64,000 nucleotides of DNA, from NCBI RefSeq assembly GCF_001411555.2, contig NC_049910.1:30723150-30787149 (forward strand). Direction: 5' to 3'. Origin of the DNA: Juglans regia. Taxonomy: Eukaryota > Streptophyta > Magnoliopsida > Fagales > Juglandaceae. A program made the position numbers and the translations under genes. Shown here piece after piece: positions 11,011 through 22,190 of the stretch. The notes beneath the pieces are model-generated. The model saw nothing but the letters and a program-made list of their open reading frames with translations. It was not told the origin of the DNA and ran no database searches. Each line of letters begins with the position of its first letter. Within the stretch, counting starts at the first letter, position 1.

Positions 11011-11015
11011 TTTTG

Positions 11016-11502
11016 TTAAGTTGTTGACACGATAACCTATTTGAATTGTGCTCCTAATTGACTGGAAATGAAAAACTCAAGATTACTCTTGGTAGAATTA
11101 TAAGAAGCATTTGACATTTTTTCACACTTTTTTTCCCATTTGGATGGCCGGGGGCTGCTGATCATGTGGTGTACGGTACATTGTCAGTAAGATTTGGCTG
11201 CGGTGGGAGTGGGTGTGTGGGGGCCAATTAAAATGTACACTATGAAGTGTCAAAGCAGAAAATTGACCAGCATGCTTATCATATGATCAAATTGATATTT
11301 AATATATAATTAGTTAGCAGTTAGTAAAAGGAAACTTTATTTTTTTACTCGTCTACCTCATGTTTGATTTTTTGTTCTTGAAAAAAATGGTAACAACCTC
11401 GTGATGACCGAAGTTTAGAGATTCAACGAAGGAAGCAGGCTAGATGGTGTCAGGCTGTCAGCAACACAAAGAGAGGCCAGCCGGCATAAAACAAATGGGT
11501 AG
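11016..11502. other. Intergenic sequence, nothing recognised
   Basis: Mixed composition with one GC-rich patch near 11146-11225. No open reading frame of note and no repeat ends seen. Confidence 0.4.
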
Positions 11503-11734
11503 TGATAGGCTTACTACCTATCTACTACCCATCTACTATTTGTAGTGTTTTTATTTTTTTATCATTTTATTTTAAGTATTTTTTTAACATCCTTAATCAT
11601 TAAGAAAAAATTAAAAAAATATATAAATTTACTAATTATCACTTCCTTAACTATTAAGTAAAATAAAAAATTATAAAAAAAATTAAATATAAAAAAAATA
11701 GTAAATGAGTAGTAAGAGAATAGTAAGCCTATCA
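11503..11734. repeat. MITE with 14-bp perfect terminal inverted repeats
   Basis: The left end tgataggcttacta and the right end tagtaagcctatca are exact inverse complements. Inside each end the taYctactacYcat theme repeats. The core is AT-rich (taattattaagtaaaa). No convincing target duplication is visible. Non-coding. Confidence 0.75.
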
Positions 11735-11926
11735 TTTTCCAAAACAAATTGCATGCATGGCCCAGCAAAACCAGGCTAGGGAAACTACTCTGCAACTACC
11801 ATGCTACCTTTTATTAGAAACATGACACAAAGTCATTAGAAATAATGCTAAATCCATGGAAATAATACATGGACACTATACATGAACAGTGTATATATTT
11901 GAAACTCATCTCAATCCATTTTGATT

Positions 11927-12104
11927 GTGTTTGGATGTTGAAATGAGTTGAGTTGAGTTGAGATGATAAAATATTGTTAGAATATTATTTTTTAATATTA
12001 TTATTATTTTAGGATTTGAAAAAGTTGAATTGTTTATTATATTTTGTATTGGGATTTGAAAAAGTTGTAATAATGAATTGAGATGAGTTGAGATGAGTTT
12101 GGTA
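11927..12104. repeat. MITE, GAGATGA family, first of a head-to-head pair
   Basis: It begins tgtttggatgttgaaatg, followed by gagttgagttgagatga. The core has aaaatattgttagaatatt and ggatttgaaaaagttg, and the end is gagatgagtttggtaacc. It is followed immediately by an inverted diverged copy. Confidence 0.75.
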
Positions 12105-12288
12105 ACCAAACTCACCCTATCTTATCATTATAATTTTTTAAAATTTTCATATAAAATATAATAATCAATTTAATTTTTTCAAATCTTAAAATAATAATAA
12201 TATTAAAAATAATATTATAATAATATTTTATTTAACTCATCTAAAACTATCTCAACTCACTTCAACTTATTTCTAAATCCAAACGGAG
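12105..12288. repeat. MITE, GAGATGA family, inverted partner
   Basis: It carries the same blocks as the preceding copy in reverse complement, including tttttcaaatcttaaaa, aataatattttatttaac and ctcaactcacttcaac, and ends at ccaaacggagccg. With 11927-12104 it can fold into a long imperfect hairpin of about 360 bp. Confidence 0.75.
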
Positions 12289-13309
12289 CCGTGTTGAGAA
12301 AGTATATACACGGATCAGATTAAAGTCTCTTGAAGTTCTCTAGAACCGTTTTTTTTTTTTTTTCTAAGCAAGCAAATATAGATAAGAAAAATGAGATACA
12401 TGAGGAGGGGGTAAGATTTCCCAACAAACATCCCATTACAACAACCACAATACAAAAATGAAGAAAAAAAAGGCTTTAGGATCAAATATTGGTTCCCATT
12501 GATCATATATACCTTGCAAAGAGGGTGCTGTCTTAAATGATGAGTTTTTTTTTTTTTATAATTCTCACTATCTATGAGCCACCACTGGAGACGGTGGAAG
12601 TTGAAGATGCACTGTAGTTTGCGTCTTGAGATATTTCTTGAATAGACCCGTATTCTCTTCCTCAAGATCATCAGTTAGGGAAAACAAAAATATAGTAAGA
12701 AGATATACATCAGATGAGCTAGACTGCGGCGGGCCAAGTTTCTTCATGCGTACCCATGGTGGAGTGTGAAAACCATGCGTCGGTGATTGTGAGATGGGGT
12801 GGGGCAGATCTGGAAGATCTTGAGGTGAAAAATCTACTTCGCGTGTAGCTGATGGATGCATTAGGGCGCAACCTACGCATGACGACCATGCGTGGAACAA
12901 GCTGTGCGTGAGTGTCACGTACCGAGATTTTTGCCACGGTTCCATTTCGTTCCAGTAGATCAGCAGCTGTAGAGTTGTGTGGTGGGGCATGTGTCAATAG
13001 TCAATCGCTAGAGTATAGTAGATTTGACTAAATTTGAATAGGTGAAAATGAGAGATAAAAATTACTAGTATAAAAATATATACATAAATTAGTACTAAAA
13101 AAAAATGAACGAAGAGGAGAATGAGAGTATAAAAAACACTAGGAAAGAATGAATAACTTTTTTTTTTTAAGAGAGAAGTGAGTTTCTCTTTCCATATACG
13201 GCTCTTTTTCTCCTCAAGAATGATTTTAGAGACAAACAAATTCTATCGTATTTATTTTTCATTTAATGCTCCACCAAATCTTTCTATAAAAATTAATAAA
13301 AACTATAAG
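12289..13309. other. Intergenic sequence with a dispersed segment (copy 2)
   Basis: The stretch 12745-12990 shares blocks (gtcggtgattgtgagatg, cgtgtagct, gtggtggggcatgtg) with 1730-1920. A 140-codon open stretch on the minus strand (12990-12568) overlaps it and ends with an acidic leucine-containing run, but I do not recognise a product and do not call a gene. The rest is AT-rich. Confidence 0.35.
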
Positions 13310-13500
13310 GCTGGTTAGATTCGGAAAATATTTAATCTTATATTATTATTATAATTTTTTTAAATTTTTATATAAAATATAATAAAATTTTAAAATTTTA
13401 ATTTAATTTTTTAAAATTTAAAATAATAATAATTTTTTTTTAATTTTTAATTTTTTTTTAAAATTATTTTACCTCATCTCTAATTTTAAACCAGCCTAAA
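13310..13500. repeat. MITE-like AT-rich repeat
   Basis: The ends aaggctggttaga and taaaccagcctaa are inverted repeats. The core is strongly AT-rich with ataataataat runs, and tacctcatctcta lies near the right end, as in the GAGATGA family. It lies directly upstream of the RING-H2 gene promoter. Confidence 0.6.
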
Positions 13501-13502
13501 TC

Positions 13503-13510
13503 CCACGTGT
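13503..13510 (+). promoter_or_regulatory. G-box-like ACGT element
   Basis: ccacgtgt sits about 70 bp before the TATA-like box and 218 bp before the RING-H2 start codon. CACGTG cores are bound by plant bZIP and bHLH factors and form part of abscisic acid response elements. Function here is inferred from sequence and position alone. Confidence 0.5.
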
Positions 13511-13576
13511 CTTTGTTTCTCACTTGGTCCTAATTGTCAAATTAAAAACAGTATCCGTACGTATGCACATGATCCC

Positions 13577-13584
13577 TATTTAAA
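13577..13584 (+). promoter_or_regulatory. TATA-like box for RING-H2 gene
   Basis: tatttaaa lies 144 bp upstream of the ATG, in a short less AT-rich stretch following the MITE. A leader of roughly 110 nt rich in pyrimidines, as expected for a plant 5' untranslated region, would follow. Confidence 0.5.
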
Positions 13585-13727
13585 CCGATCGACATGAAAG
13601 CAGTGAACTTATCAGCTTTCCCTGATAATCTCTTCCCCAGTTCATCTTCCTGTTCAATTTAAACCCAAGCACTAGAAAAGCTTACTGACACAAACCTGAT
13701 TCCACTTCTCTCATTTCTTCTTATTCT

Positions 13728-14051
13728 ATGGCTGCTATATCCACAGAATCGAACGCCATGTCAAACTATCCGAAAGATCTCCTCTTCGACCTCGACGAAG
13801 TTCTCACTTTACCTGAAGATTCCGGCCGTCGGATTGCAGCACCCAGATCTTTGCTAATGAACATGCCGGCGATTGCTACAACAAGTGATCATGTTTGTTC
13901 GGTCTGCTTCGAAAGCTTTGGGTCGACGGGTGAAGATGGTATTGGTAAACAAGTTCCTTGTGGCCATGTCTTCCATGAAACGTGTATCACCTCGTGGCTC
14001 TCCCACCATGACTCTTGCCCTCTCTGCCGGTGCCAATTTTCCGTCGAGTAG
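13728..14051 (+). CDS. RING-H2 finger protein, probable E3 ubiquitin ligase (107 aa)
   Basis: A single uninterrupted frame of 107 codons from ATG 13728 to TAG. The C-terminal half is a RING-H2 domain: CSVC at residues 57-60, then CGHVFHETC at 78-86 (C-x-H-x2-H-x2-C, so His at positions 4 and 5), a Trp three residues on (SWL), and CPLC at 97-100. This cross-brace binds two zinc ions and recruits a ubiquitin-charged E2 enzyme. The N-terminal 55 residues are acidic (DLLFDLDEVLTLPED) with no signal peptide or membrane segment, so the product is likely soluble and its substrate is unknown. Small intronless RING-H2 genes of this kind are common in plants and often stress-responsive. A TATA-like box, a G-box-like element and a pyrimidine-rich leader precede it. 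It is the only intact host gene I recognise in the window. The specific family member cannot be named. Confidence 0.88.
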   Translation: MAAISTESNAMSNYPKDLLFDLDEVLTLPEDSGRRIAAPRSLLMNMPAIATTSDHVCSVCFESFGSTGEDGIGKQVPCGHVFHETCITSWLSHHDSCPLCRCQFSVE

Positions 14052-14400
14052 TTGCGGCCGGAAATCAGTTTTCTGCAGAAAGCCTCCGATTTCCTGATCA
14101 TGATTTTTTAGGTTTTATGTAGGTATTAAAATCGTTGATCATATTATCTTAATATATAAGATTGTCGCTGTCTTTTTTCCCTTTAATTTGTGTAATCTTG
14201 CGTTACTTCTCCACACCCAACTGCGTGAAACATGACATGAGGAGATCGACAATTAATGGGAGGTTAAAAACATTAAAATTAAAAATTAAAAAAAATCCAG
14301 TTGGGTAAAGATAAGATTACAGAATTAATTGAGCCAACCAAACCAAACATGAGCAGATTTTCAAAGTTTGGTGTTTATGTCATCCGTGGCACGTTATAGG
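14052..14400. other. 3' flank of RING-H2 gene
   Basis: About 110 bp of probable 3' untranslated sequence with T-rich stretches follows the stop codon. No exact AATAAA was found before 14200, which is common in plants. Nothing else is recognised. Confidence 0.4.
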
Positions 14401-14404
14401 TATA

Positions 14405-14590
14405 AATGGAAGAATAATTCTATATACAATCGTGAAATGCATAAATGTCGTGTAACTGCTTTGAAAAAAAGTGAGGTTTACTATTAAAAAATTATTATTT
14501 TTTTTATGTGAGGTCTCATGTTTTATTCACTATTTTTAAAACGATTACGCAATGGTTGCATAATTTACGGTTGTAATTATCTTTTTTCTA
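14405..14590. repeat. Small dispersed repeat, GCGC/CGATT family (copy 1)
   Basis: Blocks in order: atacaatcgtgaaatgc, gctttgaaaaaaagtgagg, tactattaaaaaattatt, tttttatgtgaggtctcat, ttattcactatttttaaaacgatt, and ttacggttgtaattat. The same order recurs at 47908-48075, and partly at 19150-19320. The outer ends (acaatcgt and acggttgt) form an inverted pair, so a MITE is likely. Non-coding. Confidence 0.65.
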
Positions 14591-14799
14591 AATAAAAAGA
14601 TGAAGGGCAAGAAAAGTAATGTTCAACGTATTGTCAATAGCCCTGACGACGAATAAAGCCAAAATTTCACATCGGAAGCCGATCGAGCAATTTGGCAAGA
14701 GTTCTTTTATATAGCATCTACTATAGATGTGCATATAATGCACACACTACGTGGATGCTTCCGATCCATGTGTGTGTTTTTTTTTTTTTTTGGTTTTGC

Positions 14800-15115
14800 A
14801 CTAGACGACTTCTCTCTTTGTCTCTCTCCATCATCTCTCTCATCAGCTCTCTCTCATCAACGACTCTCTCTCTCATTGTCTCTCTCTCCTTGACTCTCTT
14901 TCTCTCATCTCGAGCTCTCTCACTCATCTCGGTCTCTCTCATCGACACTCTATCTCTCATCTCGGTCTCTCTTTCCTCAACTCTCTCTCATCCCTCATGC
15001 TTTCTCTCTCATCGTCTCTCTCATCTTGGTTCTCTCTCTCATCGTCACGCTCATCTCAGTCTCTCTCTCATCTTGATCTCTCTCACACATCTCGATTTCT
15101 CTCATCAACTTTTTC
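14800..15115. repeat. CT-rich low-complexity tract (TCTCTCATC type)
   Basis: About 300 bp made of tctctc runs interrupted by atc, gact and ggt, with an irregular unit of 10 to 20 bases. It creates long open frames by chance on both strands (Ser/Leu-rich one way, Arg/Glu-rich the other). Confidence 0.9.
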
Positions 15116-15189
15116 AGTCTATAGTAATTTTAAATTTAAGAAATAAATATTATAAGATATTTTTTTATCATTTTATTTATGTCATATAA

Positions 15190-17308
15190 GATGTGCAACG
15201 GCTACTCCCGTAAACTTGTCCCCAGACTTTTTCATTTGGCAAACATAGCTGGCGGTCGTACCATCACCTTTTCGTAAAGATAAATGTTTTAAGTTATAAA
15301 TATTTTTAAAAATAAATTTACAAAGCTAACATATTTTGATGCAAGGGTAATATTATAGAATTTTCATCGAATGTATAATTTGTTTTTGGTTTTTTTTTTA
15401 AATATCTTTTTAAACCTTTTAAACATTTTAAAAATAAAACTTATAAAGTTATTAAAACATAATTTCTTAACTATTAATAAATAAAAACTAAAAATAAATA
15501 CAAAATTCATTTCGATGGCTTTTTTCAGTAACCACTCTCAATGAGAAATATAAATTTAATGTTTATTTTTGTCAGATGTGTTTGTAGTTATTCTCTTTGT
15601 CGAAACATAAACTTGGTGATGAATAAAGAAAAATAATATTTATAATCATAAAATAGGTAAAAAAATATAAATTTATATAAAAAATTATTTTTTTAATAAT
15701 AGATTTTTTTTTTAAAAATAAATTATACAATATTTATATAATTAATTATATATTTAACATTACTTATCCATAAAATCTTTGAATAAAATCTTTCAAAAGT
15801 GTTCAAACTTCAAGGGTACGACAGTCGTCAAGTCAACTTTGAGGGTTCTACAGAATCGAGCAATTGCGTACGGGCTGCCTATGAATTAAAAAAAAAAAGT
15901 AAATAAATAAACAAAAAATAAAAGAAAAACTACCTTATCGCTCCATCCAAGGCTTTATTTTATGTATTTTATCATTTGTGTTGCGGAAATAATATAAAGT
16001 GATGATGAATGGTAAAAGACAATTTCATAAACAGTAATATTAATATAATTATTGAGTGTGTATAATTTTTTTAAAAATGAATATAGTTTATAATTAAAAA
16101 ATTATTATTTTTATATAAGTTCCTTATTTATTCACAATTTTAAAAAAAATTGTACAATACTTTCATATACATGACTATAAATATATATATTTTTTTCACA
16201 GAATGGGAGATGGGATCGGAATTTGTTGTTTTGGCTAGCTAAATGGGATGTTCAATCCATTATTCAATCAGAGTCTTAAAAATAAAAGAGTAAAAGATAA
16301 TGACCTACTTTTTGGAATGAGAAAATTTTATTTTTTAGATAAAATTATTACCTAATTTTTCATTAGAATGTTCAATAACTTAAACAAGTATATAGGTTTT
16401 TAATCAAATAGAGCAAAACTATGAAAATCATCTTGGTTTGCCAACCATCATTGATAGATCTTCGATCTCAAGTTTTTAAGAACATACTGGAAAGAGTAAG
16501 AAGCAGAATAAACAACTGGAAAATGAAATTCTTTTTTACAGATAGGCAAAGAGATTATGCTTAAATTAGTGATTCAAGCCTTGTCTACAAACAACATGGG
16601 AGAGTCTTCAAGCTCCCAAAATCACTTCTCAAAAGTAAAAAATTTACAAGAAAAAAGGACTTTTAGAACTAATTTATTACAACTAAAAGATTATTCGCAA
16701 TTAATTTTAATCGTAAATAATCATTTCGCTAGAATTAACTGATCATAAATAAGTAATTTTTTTATAGTAAAATTAATTAAAAAGAGTATAACTATGTGCA
16801 TGCATTAGGTTATAATCCAATCAAATTTGAAAAACGCAGATATGGAATCAAACTCATATCAAGATTCTTAAATCCAGCTGTTTTAGGTAACAATTATCTA
16901 TTTTTTTGGCCATATATATATATATATATTGCCTATTATTTGATCTACAAGGGGTTTGAGAGTTTCTTATTTATAATTCTCTACCTTGTACACTTCTTAT
17001 AATTTGAAGAGAAATATAAATTATATTAAACTACATCATATTAAATCTTACATGTGTATAGGTCTATAACGCACATACAAGCTGTGGGTAAGATCATTAA
17101 TTAATTTAGTTTGTCCTTCAAAAAAATGTTCTAAAGACGTACCTCGATAAAATAAAATAAACCTAAGCTTTTAATGCATGCCATGGTACAGGAACTGACA
17201 AGCTAAAGGTCCACATTCCTATCATTTTCTAAAGGAAAATCCCAACTCTGTTTACTTTTTAATCCACCAGGAGTCATGTCAATGTGTATCAAAGCCGCCA
17301 TCATCTCA
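15190..17308. other. Intergenic AT-rich DNA
   Basis: No gene is recognised. Segments near 15640-15750 and 16020-16190 contain weak matches to the small dispersed repeat at 14405-14590 (for example ttataattaaaaaattatta followed by a ttattcacaattttaaaa block). Two short open stretches around 16557-17002 have AT-driven composition and no known motif. Confidence 0.4.
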
Positions 17309-17522
17309 GGCCTTGTTTGTTTTTCAAAAACATCTCATCTCATCTCATCTCATCTCATCTCACCTCATCATTACAACTTTCTCAAATCTCCACGCAAAAT
17401 AAAATAAACAATTCAACTTTTTCAAATTCCAAAACAACAATAATATTAAAAAATATATTCTAACAATATTTTATTCGACTTTTTAACTTTAATCTCATCT
17501 CATCTCTGAAAACAAACGGCCT
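17309..17522. repeat. MITE, GAGATGA family, best-preserved copy
   Basis: Terminal inverted repeats ggccttgtttgttttt and aaaacaaacggcc. Just inside the left end is a run of five or six catct units. The core reads cattacaactttctcaaat, then aacaattcaactttttca, then ttctaacaatattttatt, and atctcatctcatctctga comes just before the right end. This is the reference copy I used to recognise the other family members. Confidence 0.8.
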
Positions 17523-18597
17523 GGCCACACGAATCAAATCAAAAAGTTTAATTTTCCTATATTTTTAATGTCTTTGAATCTTGACAATATGTTAAGAATA
17601 TTGACATTAACTTCGTAAAAAATTAATACATATTCAAAATTTAAAGAAATAAAAATAAAATTATCTATATTGATTTCATCAAAATATAAAAATTTAAACT
17701 TTAAGCTACAGTAATTTTAAATATATCTTTAAATTTAAAGATATACTATTAATCATCAAAAGTAATATTTTATTAAAAAAAATTAAAACTAACTTCTTTC
17801 TTGCATAAATGGTATACAGAAATATAATAATTTGTTCTTTAAGTAATAACCCAATTAAATTCATATAGGGTTAATACTGTAGGGTCAATGCTACAATAAT
17901 TTTTATTTGTTATAATAATATAAATATAATATTATTAGCTAAAAAGTCTGATGCTTCTGTCTAATTCAGACCAAAAAAAAGTTACCGTTGTTATTTGGGA
18001 TGCCTTCCATTTAATCTTTTATTATTAATCGTTTGGTTTTTTTTAGATAGTGAAATTGTAAAATATGAAAAAAATAAAAATATTATTATTAAAAAATTAA
18101 TATTATATTATTATTTTAATGAATCTAATGACTAATCTAATGTGATGTTATGGATAGAGAGATTTTAGAATTATGAAAAATATATATTTTTTATCAAATT
18201 TTAAAAATGATTTTGGTGAAGCCAATATTATTGCTCTAACAAGTGAAGTGGGATTCAAACTGAGTGAGGTTTAATCCCTTATAATTAAATGGAAAATGCT
18301 TCTTGAACATAGGATTGTGAACGACAATCTTAACCGATTGTATTTTTATTTATTTATATTAATGATTAAAAAAATAATTATTAGTAAATTGATATTTTAA
18401 AAAAAATATTTAAATATGTATAGAAATATTAAAAAAAGAGAGTGGATTTTACGCTTATCGGTCAACTTTCTCGGTCCACTCTCTTGGTCTCCAATCTATA
18501 TCCCTCTAATTTTGACTCGAGCTTTAAATCCTACAGAGAAAGAGCTAGTCTTGAATCTAAACAACACAATACGATTGGACCAAAGAATAACAGCCCT
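17523..18597. other. Intergenic AT-rich DNA
   Basis: No gene or clear repeat end. Very AT-rich with many A and T runs. Confidence 0.4.
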
Positions 18598-18715
18598 TGT
18601 TTGATTACAAAGAATTTTTTTCGCAAGTTTGAAAATTCCAAACCAAACATCTTCAAATCTACAGAAATTGTCCGATTTCAAACAAAAAATATTCTAGAAA
18701 AATAGTAATCAAACA
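18598..18715. repeat. Short MITE with perfect 11-bp terminal inverted repeats
   Basis: tgtttgattac at 18598-18608 is the exact inverse complement of gtaatcaaaca at 18705-18715. The 96 bp between them has no coding potential. No target duplication is obvious. Confidence 0.65.
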
Positions 18716-19149
18716 TCTAATTTCCACCTCGATCGATCAACTAGCATCAATCCATTCATTGTTTAGTAGGGCTCGGTAAACAACTCAAACAGGCATCCCC
18801 TTCTCTACATTGTTGTTCAAAGATACCATCGAAAATAAAAGTGCACGGAAATTAATATGAGATTCACAAGTTACATTTTCTTTCCTTGTGTTTTCTTAGC
18901 AACAAAATATTTAGTTATTAAGTTCCGTTTGGATCTTAAGAGTATCTTAGATTATCGGTGAATAATAATTAAATAATTTGTGAATTATAATAAACTGTTT
19001 GTAAATAATAGTAAAGTAGTCTGAGAACAATTGCCACCATCTTGAAGAAGCTGAGAGAAATGTCGAAAAAATTAGCTAAAAGAAAGAAACATCATCAGAA
19101 TCTATCAAAACCCACTCCACTAATAGTGCTTGCTGTGATCAAGGCTTCA
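18716..19149. other. Intergenic DNA
   Basis: Nothing beyond a fragment near 18925-19030 that begins gttccgtttggatcttaag, like the start of a fold-back MITE but without a matching right end. Confidence 0.35.
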
Positions 19150-19320
19150 AAATTCAAAGTGCGTAAATACCACATAATCATTTTAAAAAAGATCGGAGTC
19201 TACTATAAAAAAATTAATTTTTTTTATATAGTTCTCATATTTTATTTACTTTTTTCAATACGATTATATGACGGTTGCATAATTTACAATTGTAAATATA
19301 TTTTCTCCGATTAAAATGAC
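19150..19320. repeat. Small dispersed repeat, GCGC/CGATT family (copy 2)
   Basis: It shares ordered blocks with 14405-14590: gatcggagtctactataaa, then ttttttatatagttctcat, then tttatttacttttttcaata, then cgattatatgacggttgcat, then atttacaattgtaaat. The left part is more diverged. Confidence 0.55.
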
Positions 19321-20160
19321 AGAGACAGAATTGGCACATATATGACTCAAATACGATTTGACGCAACCCAAATTATGATGTCCACTCTCGCTGTGTTTCA
19401 CACAATGGAAGATCAATTCTTTTGGACCTTTGGTACTAGAGAGTAGAGATTTTTCCCTCTCATCTTTGCCTCCATTCCCTTTTTGGAATTGTACCGATGC
19501 TTCTGCCACTTGTTTTATCTTTCAATATTCCTATTTGCTCATGAGAAAAAGCTAAGAAACTATCAATTTTTTTAATAAAACAAAATCAGGAATACAAGAA
19601 AAGAGATAGAGAGCCTTAATACATTAGGGTTGCATCAAAATCCAATTTAATTCGACACCACACTACCGAAGTGAAGCTCCAATAAAACAGAGTCGAAGTA
19701 ATAGGCTTTTTTGTGTTTTTAGTCGAAGTCGGAGACGAATCTATCTTTTTACCTACTCCGACTTCGTCATCCGACCTCCACATTCGATTTTAGCCTCTAA
19801 CTCTGCACCGACATTCAACTTCGACTTATTCCTCCAACTCTGATATAAGTATACATAGGTTATAAAAGTATGTATTATTTATATATTAATCATATATACT
19901 CATAAAAATTCTAGAACTTATATAGTTAAAATCATTATTATACTAGAATGTGCTAATTATTCTAGAATAATATACTTATACTATAATATAATATAAATAG
20001 ACTAATAGTCTAGTATACGTATGCATCATAGTATTTTTATAATACATAGTCAAGCATAGAAATAACATACTTGACCAGCTAATAGTGAGTAATATGTAAT
20101 AAATAGTCTAGTAATAGCAATAACCAAATACAAAGAACAAACTTGTCCACTAGAATCATA
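19321..20160. other. Intergenic DNA with TCCGAC-rich patch
   Basis: Around 19690-19845 there are repeated ctccgact and cgaagtcgg motifs like the subterminal sequence of the hAT element at 42598-47143. Together with tagggttgc at about 19625 this may be an eroded hAT end. The remaining sequence is AT-rich and featureless. Confidence 0.4.
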
Positions 20161-20640
20161 CTACATAGCATAAAGGCCTTCAACATCAATTTCTAAATTG
20201 CTCAGAATAAAATCCAGCGGATTGTGCCACCATTGAATAGTATCATCCATCCATTGTGCATTTCTAGCCAATCGATGCACTGCCTCATTTCCCTGCCTAG
20301 TAACATGCAAAACATCAAATGAATGGAAGTGCAATAACAAAGCTTGAATCTCTCTTATTAGAGGGCTGTAACTGCATTCTTCTTCACAACTTGATCTAAT
20401 AGCCTCCACAACAGTTAGTGTATCTCCTTCAAGAATCACATGAGGTATTCCCATATGGAGGATCATTTGTAATTCCCTCAAAGAAGCAAGAGCCTCAATC
20501 TCCTCCACAATATAAGTACCTGCTTCCCTTCTCGAAATTGCCATAATCATACTTCCAGAATCATCCCTCAAGATAGCTACTACTCCCAATAGATTATGTT
20601 GAGTGAAGATAGCCCCATCAAGATTTAGCTTCCATTTTCC
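20161..20640 (-). pseudogene. LINE RNase H domain
   Basis: Read on the minus strand it starts KLNLDGAIF, which carries the first catalytic Asp, continues VVAILRDDSG, EEIEALASLRE (catalytic Glu) and ILEGDT (catalytic Asp), and ends near NEAVHRLAR, where plant LINE RNase H proteins have N..AH.LA. The frame is open over 142 codons (20589-20161), making this the best-kept part of the element. It would remove RNA from the RNA:DNA hybrid. It is separated from its reverse transcriptase by the CACTA insertion. Confidence 0.75.
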
Positions 20641-21045
20641 AATTGGTGGAGGTTTCCTGAACTTCCATGCGCTCTAGGCAAGAATCACAAACTAATTCAG
20701 AATTTTGGGATCTTTGAGTTGCATTACAGCCCATACCATATTGTTATCAAACCGAGCATGTAGTTCCCATTTAATCATATCTCTATCAAAATATGTTGCC
20801 TAGATTTGAGAAATACCTTTGCAATGACACAAGATATGGAGAGTATCTTCAACAGCCTCATGACAAAAATCACACATACAGGAATCTATGACATGACGAT
20901 GGGAAAGATGGCTATTTGTGGGTAAACTTTCATTGCAAACCGTCCCTAAAAATTCTTAACTTTGTTTGGTACTTGCATCCTCCATAGAGCCTTCCATAAT
21001 AATCTTTGTGAGGAATCTGATAGGGTAGTACCAACCTCATGCGCA
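20641..21045 (-). pseudogene. LINE zf-RVT region, 3' part
   Basis: A minus-strand translation in mixed frames gives the cysteine- and histidine-containing stretch typical of the zinc-binding reverse transcriptase region (C.VC.....E...H). It is continued on the far side of the CACTA element at 25675. Stops and frame changes are present. Confidence 0.55.
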
Positions 21046-21335
21046 CACTACAAGAAAACTGGGGTATTGTGGCGATTTTTTGGCCGCTAGAAATAATATT
21101 GCCGCAATAGCCCAGTTTTCACGGCAATTTTCTTCTTCGACACTGCTTCAAAGGGGTTTGGTTTTACTTTTATCTTTTGCAGCGATTTTAAAGTTTTTTG
21201 CGGCGAAATTTTTTCGCTGCAAATAAGTTTCGGTTTTACACTGCGATTTTAAAGATAGTTGTGGCGAATTTAACCGCCGCAAAAGGGTAAAACCTTATGG
21301 CGTCGCACAATTTCGCCGCAATAGTGATTTTAAGT

Positions 21336-21760
21336 CGTGGGCGCCAACACCCCAGAAAAAGTTTAACATTTCCCCCCAAATCCCGATTTCACATTCGTCG
21401 TCACCAACTTTCATCTTCTCCATTTCTCTCTAGCTACAGATTACTCATCGCCCACACAAAATTTCCTCTAATCAACTTCCACCGAATGAAACCACTAACT
21501 CACGAACCACTCTAGTCCACTAACGAACTCACGAACCACTCCGCCCCATCGAAAACTCAGTAATCGGCATCTTCATCAGTTTATGAGGAGTCGACACCAG
21601 TGAAAAAAGTCCCATTTTTTTCACTCTAAGGCTTTGTTCTTCATCATCGTCGACCCTTTTCTGAGGCAAAGTGGGTTGGAGTCCATTTTCCGTCCCATTC
21701 ATCTCTTGATCCACTCAGTTGGAGTCGATTTCCCAAGGTAATTTACTCTGTTCTAGCTCT
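21336..21760. other. CACTA interior, possible captured or leader sequence
   Basis: A C-rich, pyrimidine-rich stretch unlike the flanking subterminal repeats, with a possible splice donor (ccaag|gtaattt at about 21739). It may be the 5' leader of a lost transposase gene or a captured host fragment. No protein is recognised. Confidence 0.3.
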
Positions 21761-22136
21761 TCATGGTTCTTAACGAAATCGTGCAGGTAAATTAGAAATG
21801 GGGTTGTTTTGCTATAATATTTATGCTTAGGTTTTCCTTTTGCACACACATTTGACAATCACGAGCGTGAGCAAGTGTTTGGGTTTCTTCGACTCTGGCA
21901 AACTTAATTCGGACTGCCTGGGTTACGGGCAGAACAAATTAAACCCAATGTAGTTATTTTTTTAGTTATTAAAGCAACATTAACATCTTATGCCTGCACA
22001 CACACACACAGGACCTAATCATAAAGTTGTATATGTTGCTTCATATAAGTAAAATGGAAGAGGCAAAGTCATTCAGAAACACGTGGTGCTAGATTTTAGG
22101 ATGAAAAAAAAGAAGAGAAAAGATAAACAAAGAACA

Positions 22137-22190
22137 AGGAGATAGCTAAGATTATCTTGGGTGTGTACCAAATCAACAAACTAATTACAA
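22137..22190. repeat. Inverted repeat arm inside CACTA, left
   Basis: The block from ggagatagctaagattatc through gggtgtgtaccaaatc to aaactaattacaa is repeated exactly in reverse complement at 23010-23063. Confidence 0.9.

Noticed and set aside
12568..12990. 140-codon minus-strand open stretch ending in an acidic leucine-containing run
   Set aside because: No recognised domain, overlaps a dispersed repeat shared with 1730-1920, and another frame in the same place is equally open. Not enough to call a gene.
14692..15189. 165-codon Ser/Leu-rich open frame
   Set aside because: Produced by the CT-rich low-complexity tract. The opposite strand gives an Arg/Glu-rich frame for the same reason.
16557..17002. 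Two adjacent plus-strand frames of about 60 to 70 codons
   Set aside because: AT-driven composition with no motif, and one is full of Ile/Tyr from a TA run.
21297..21515. 72-codon frame near the CACTA left end
   Set aside because: No recognised domain and starts inside subterminal repeats. More likely leader or captured non-coding sequence.
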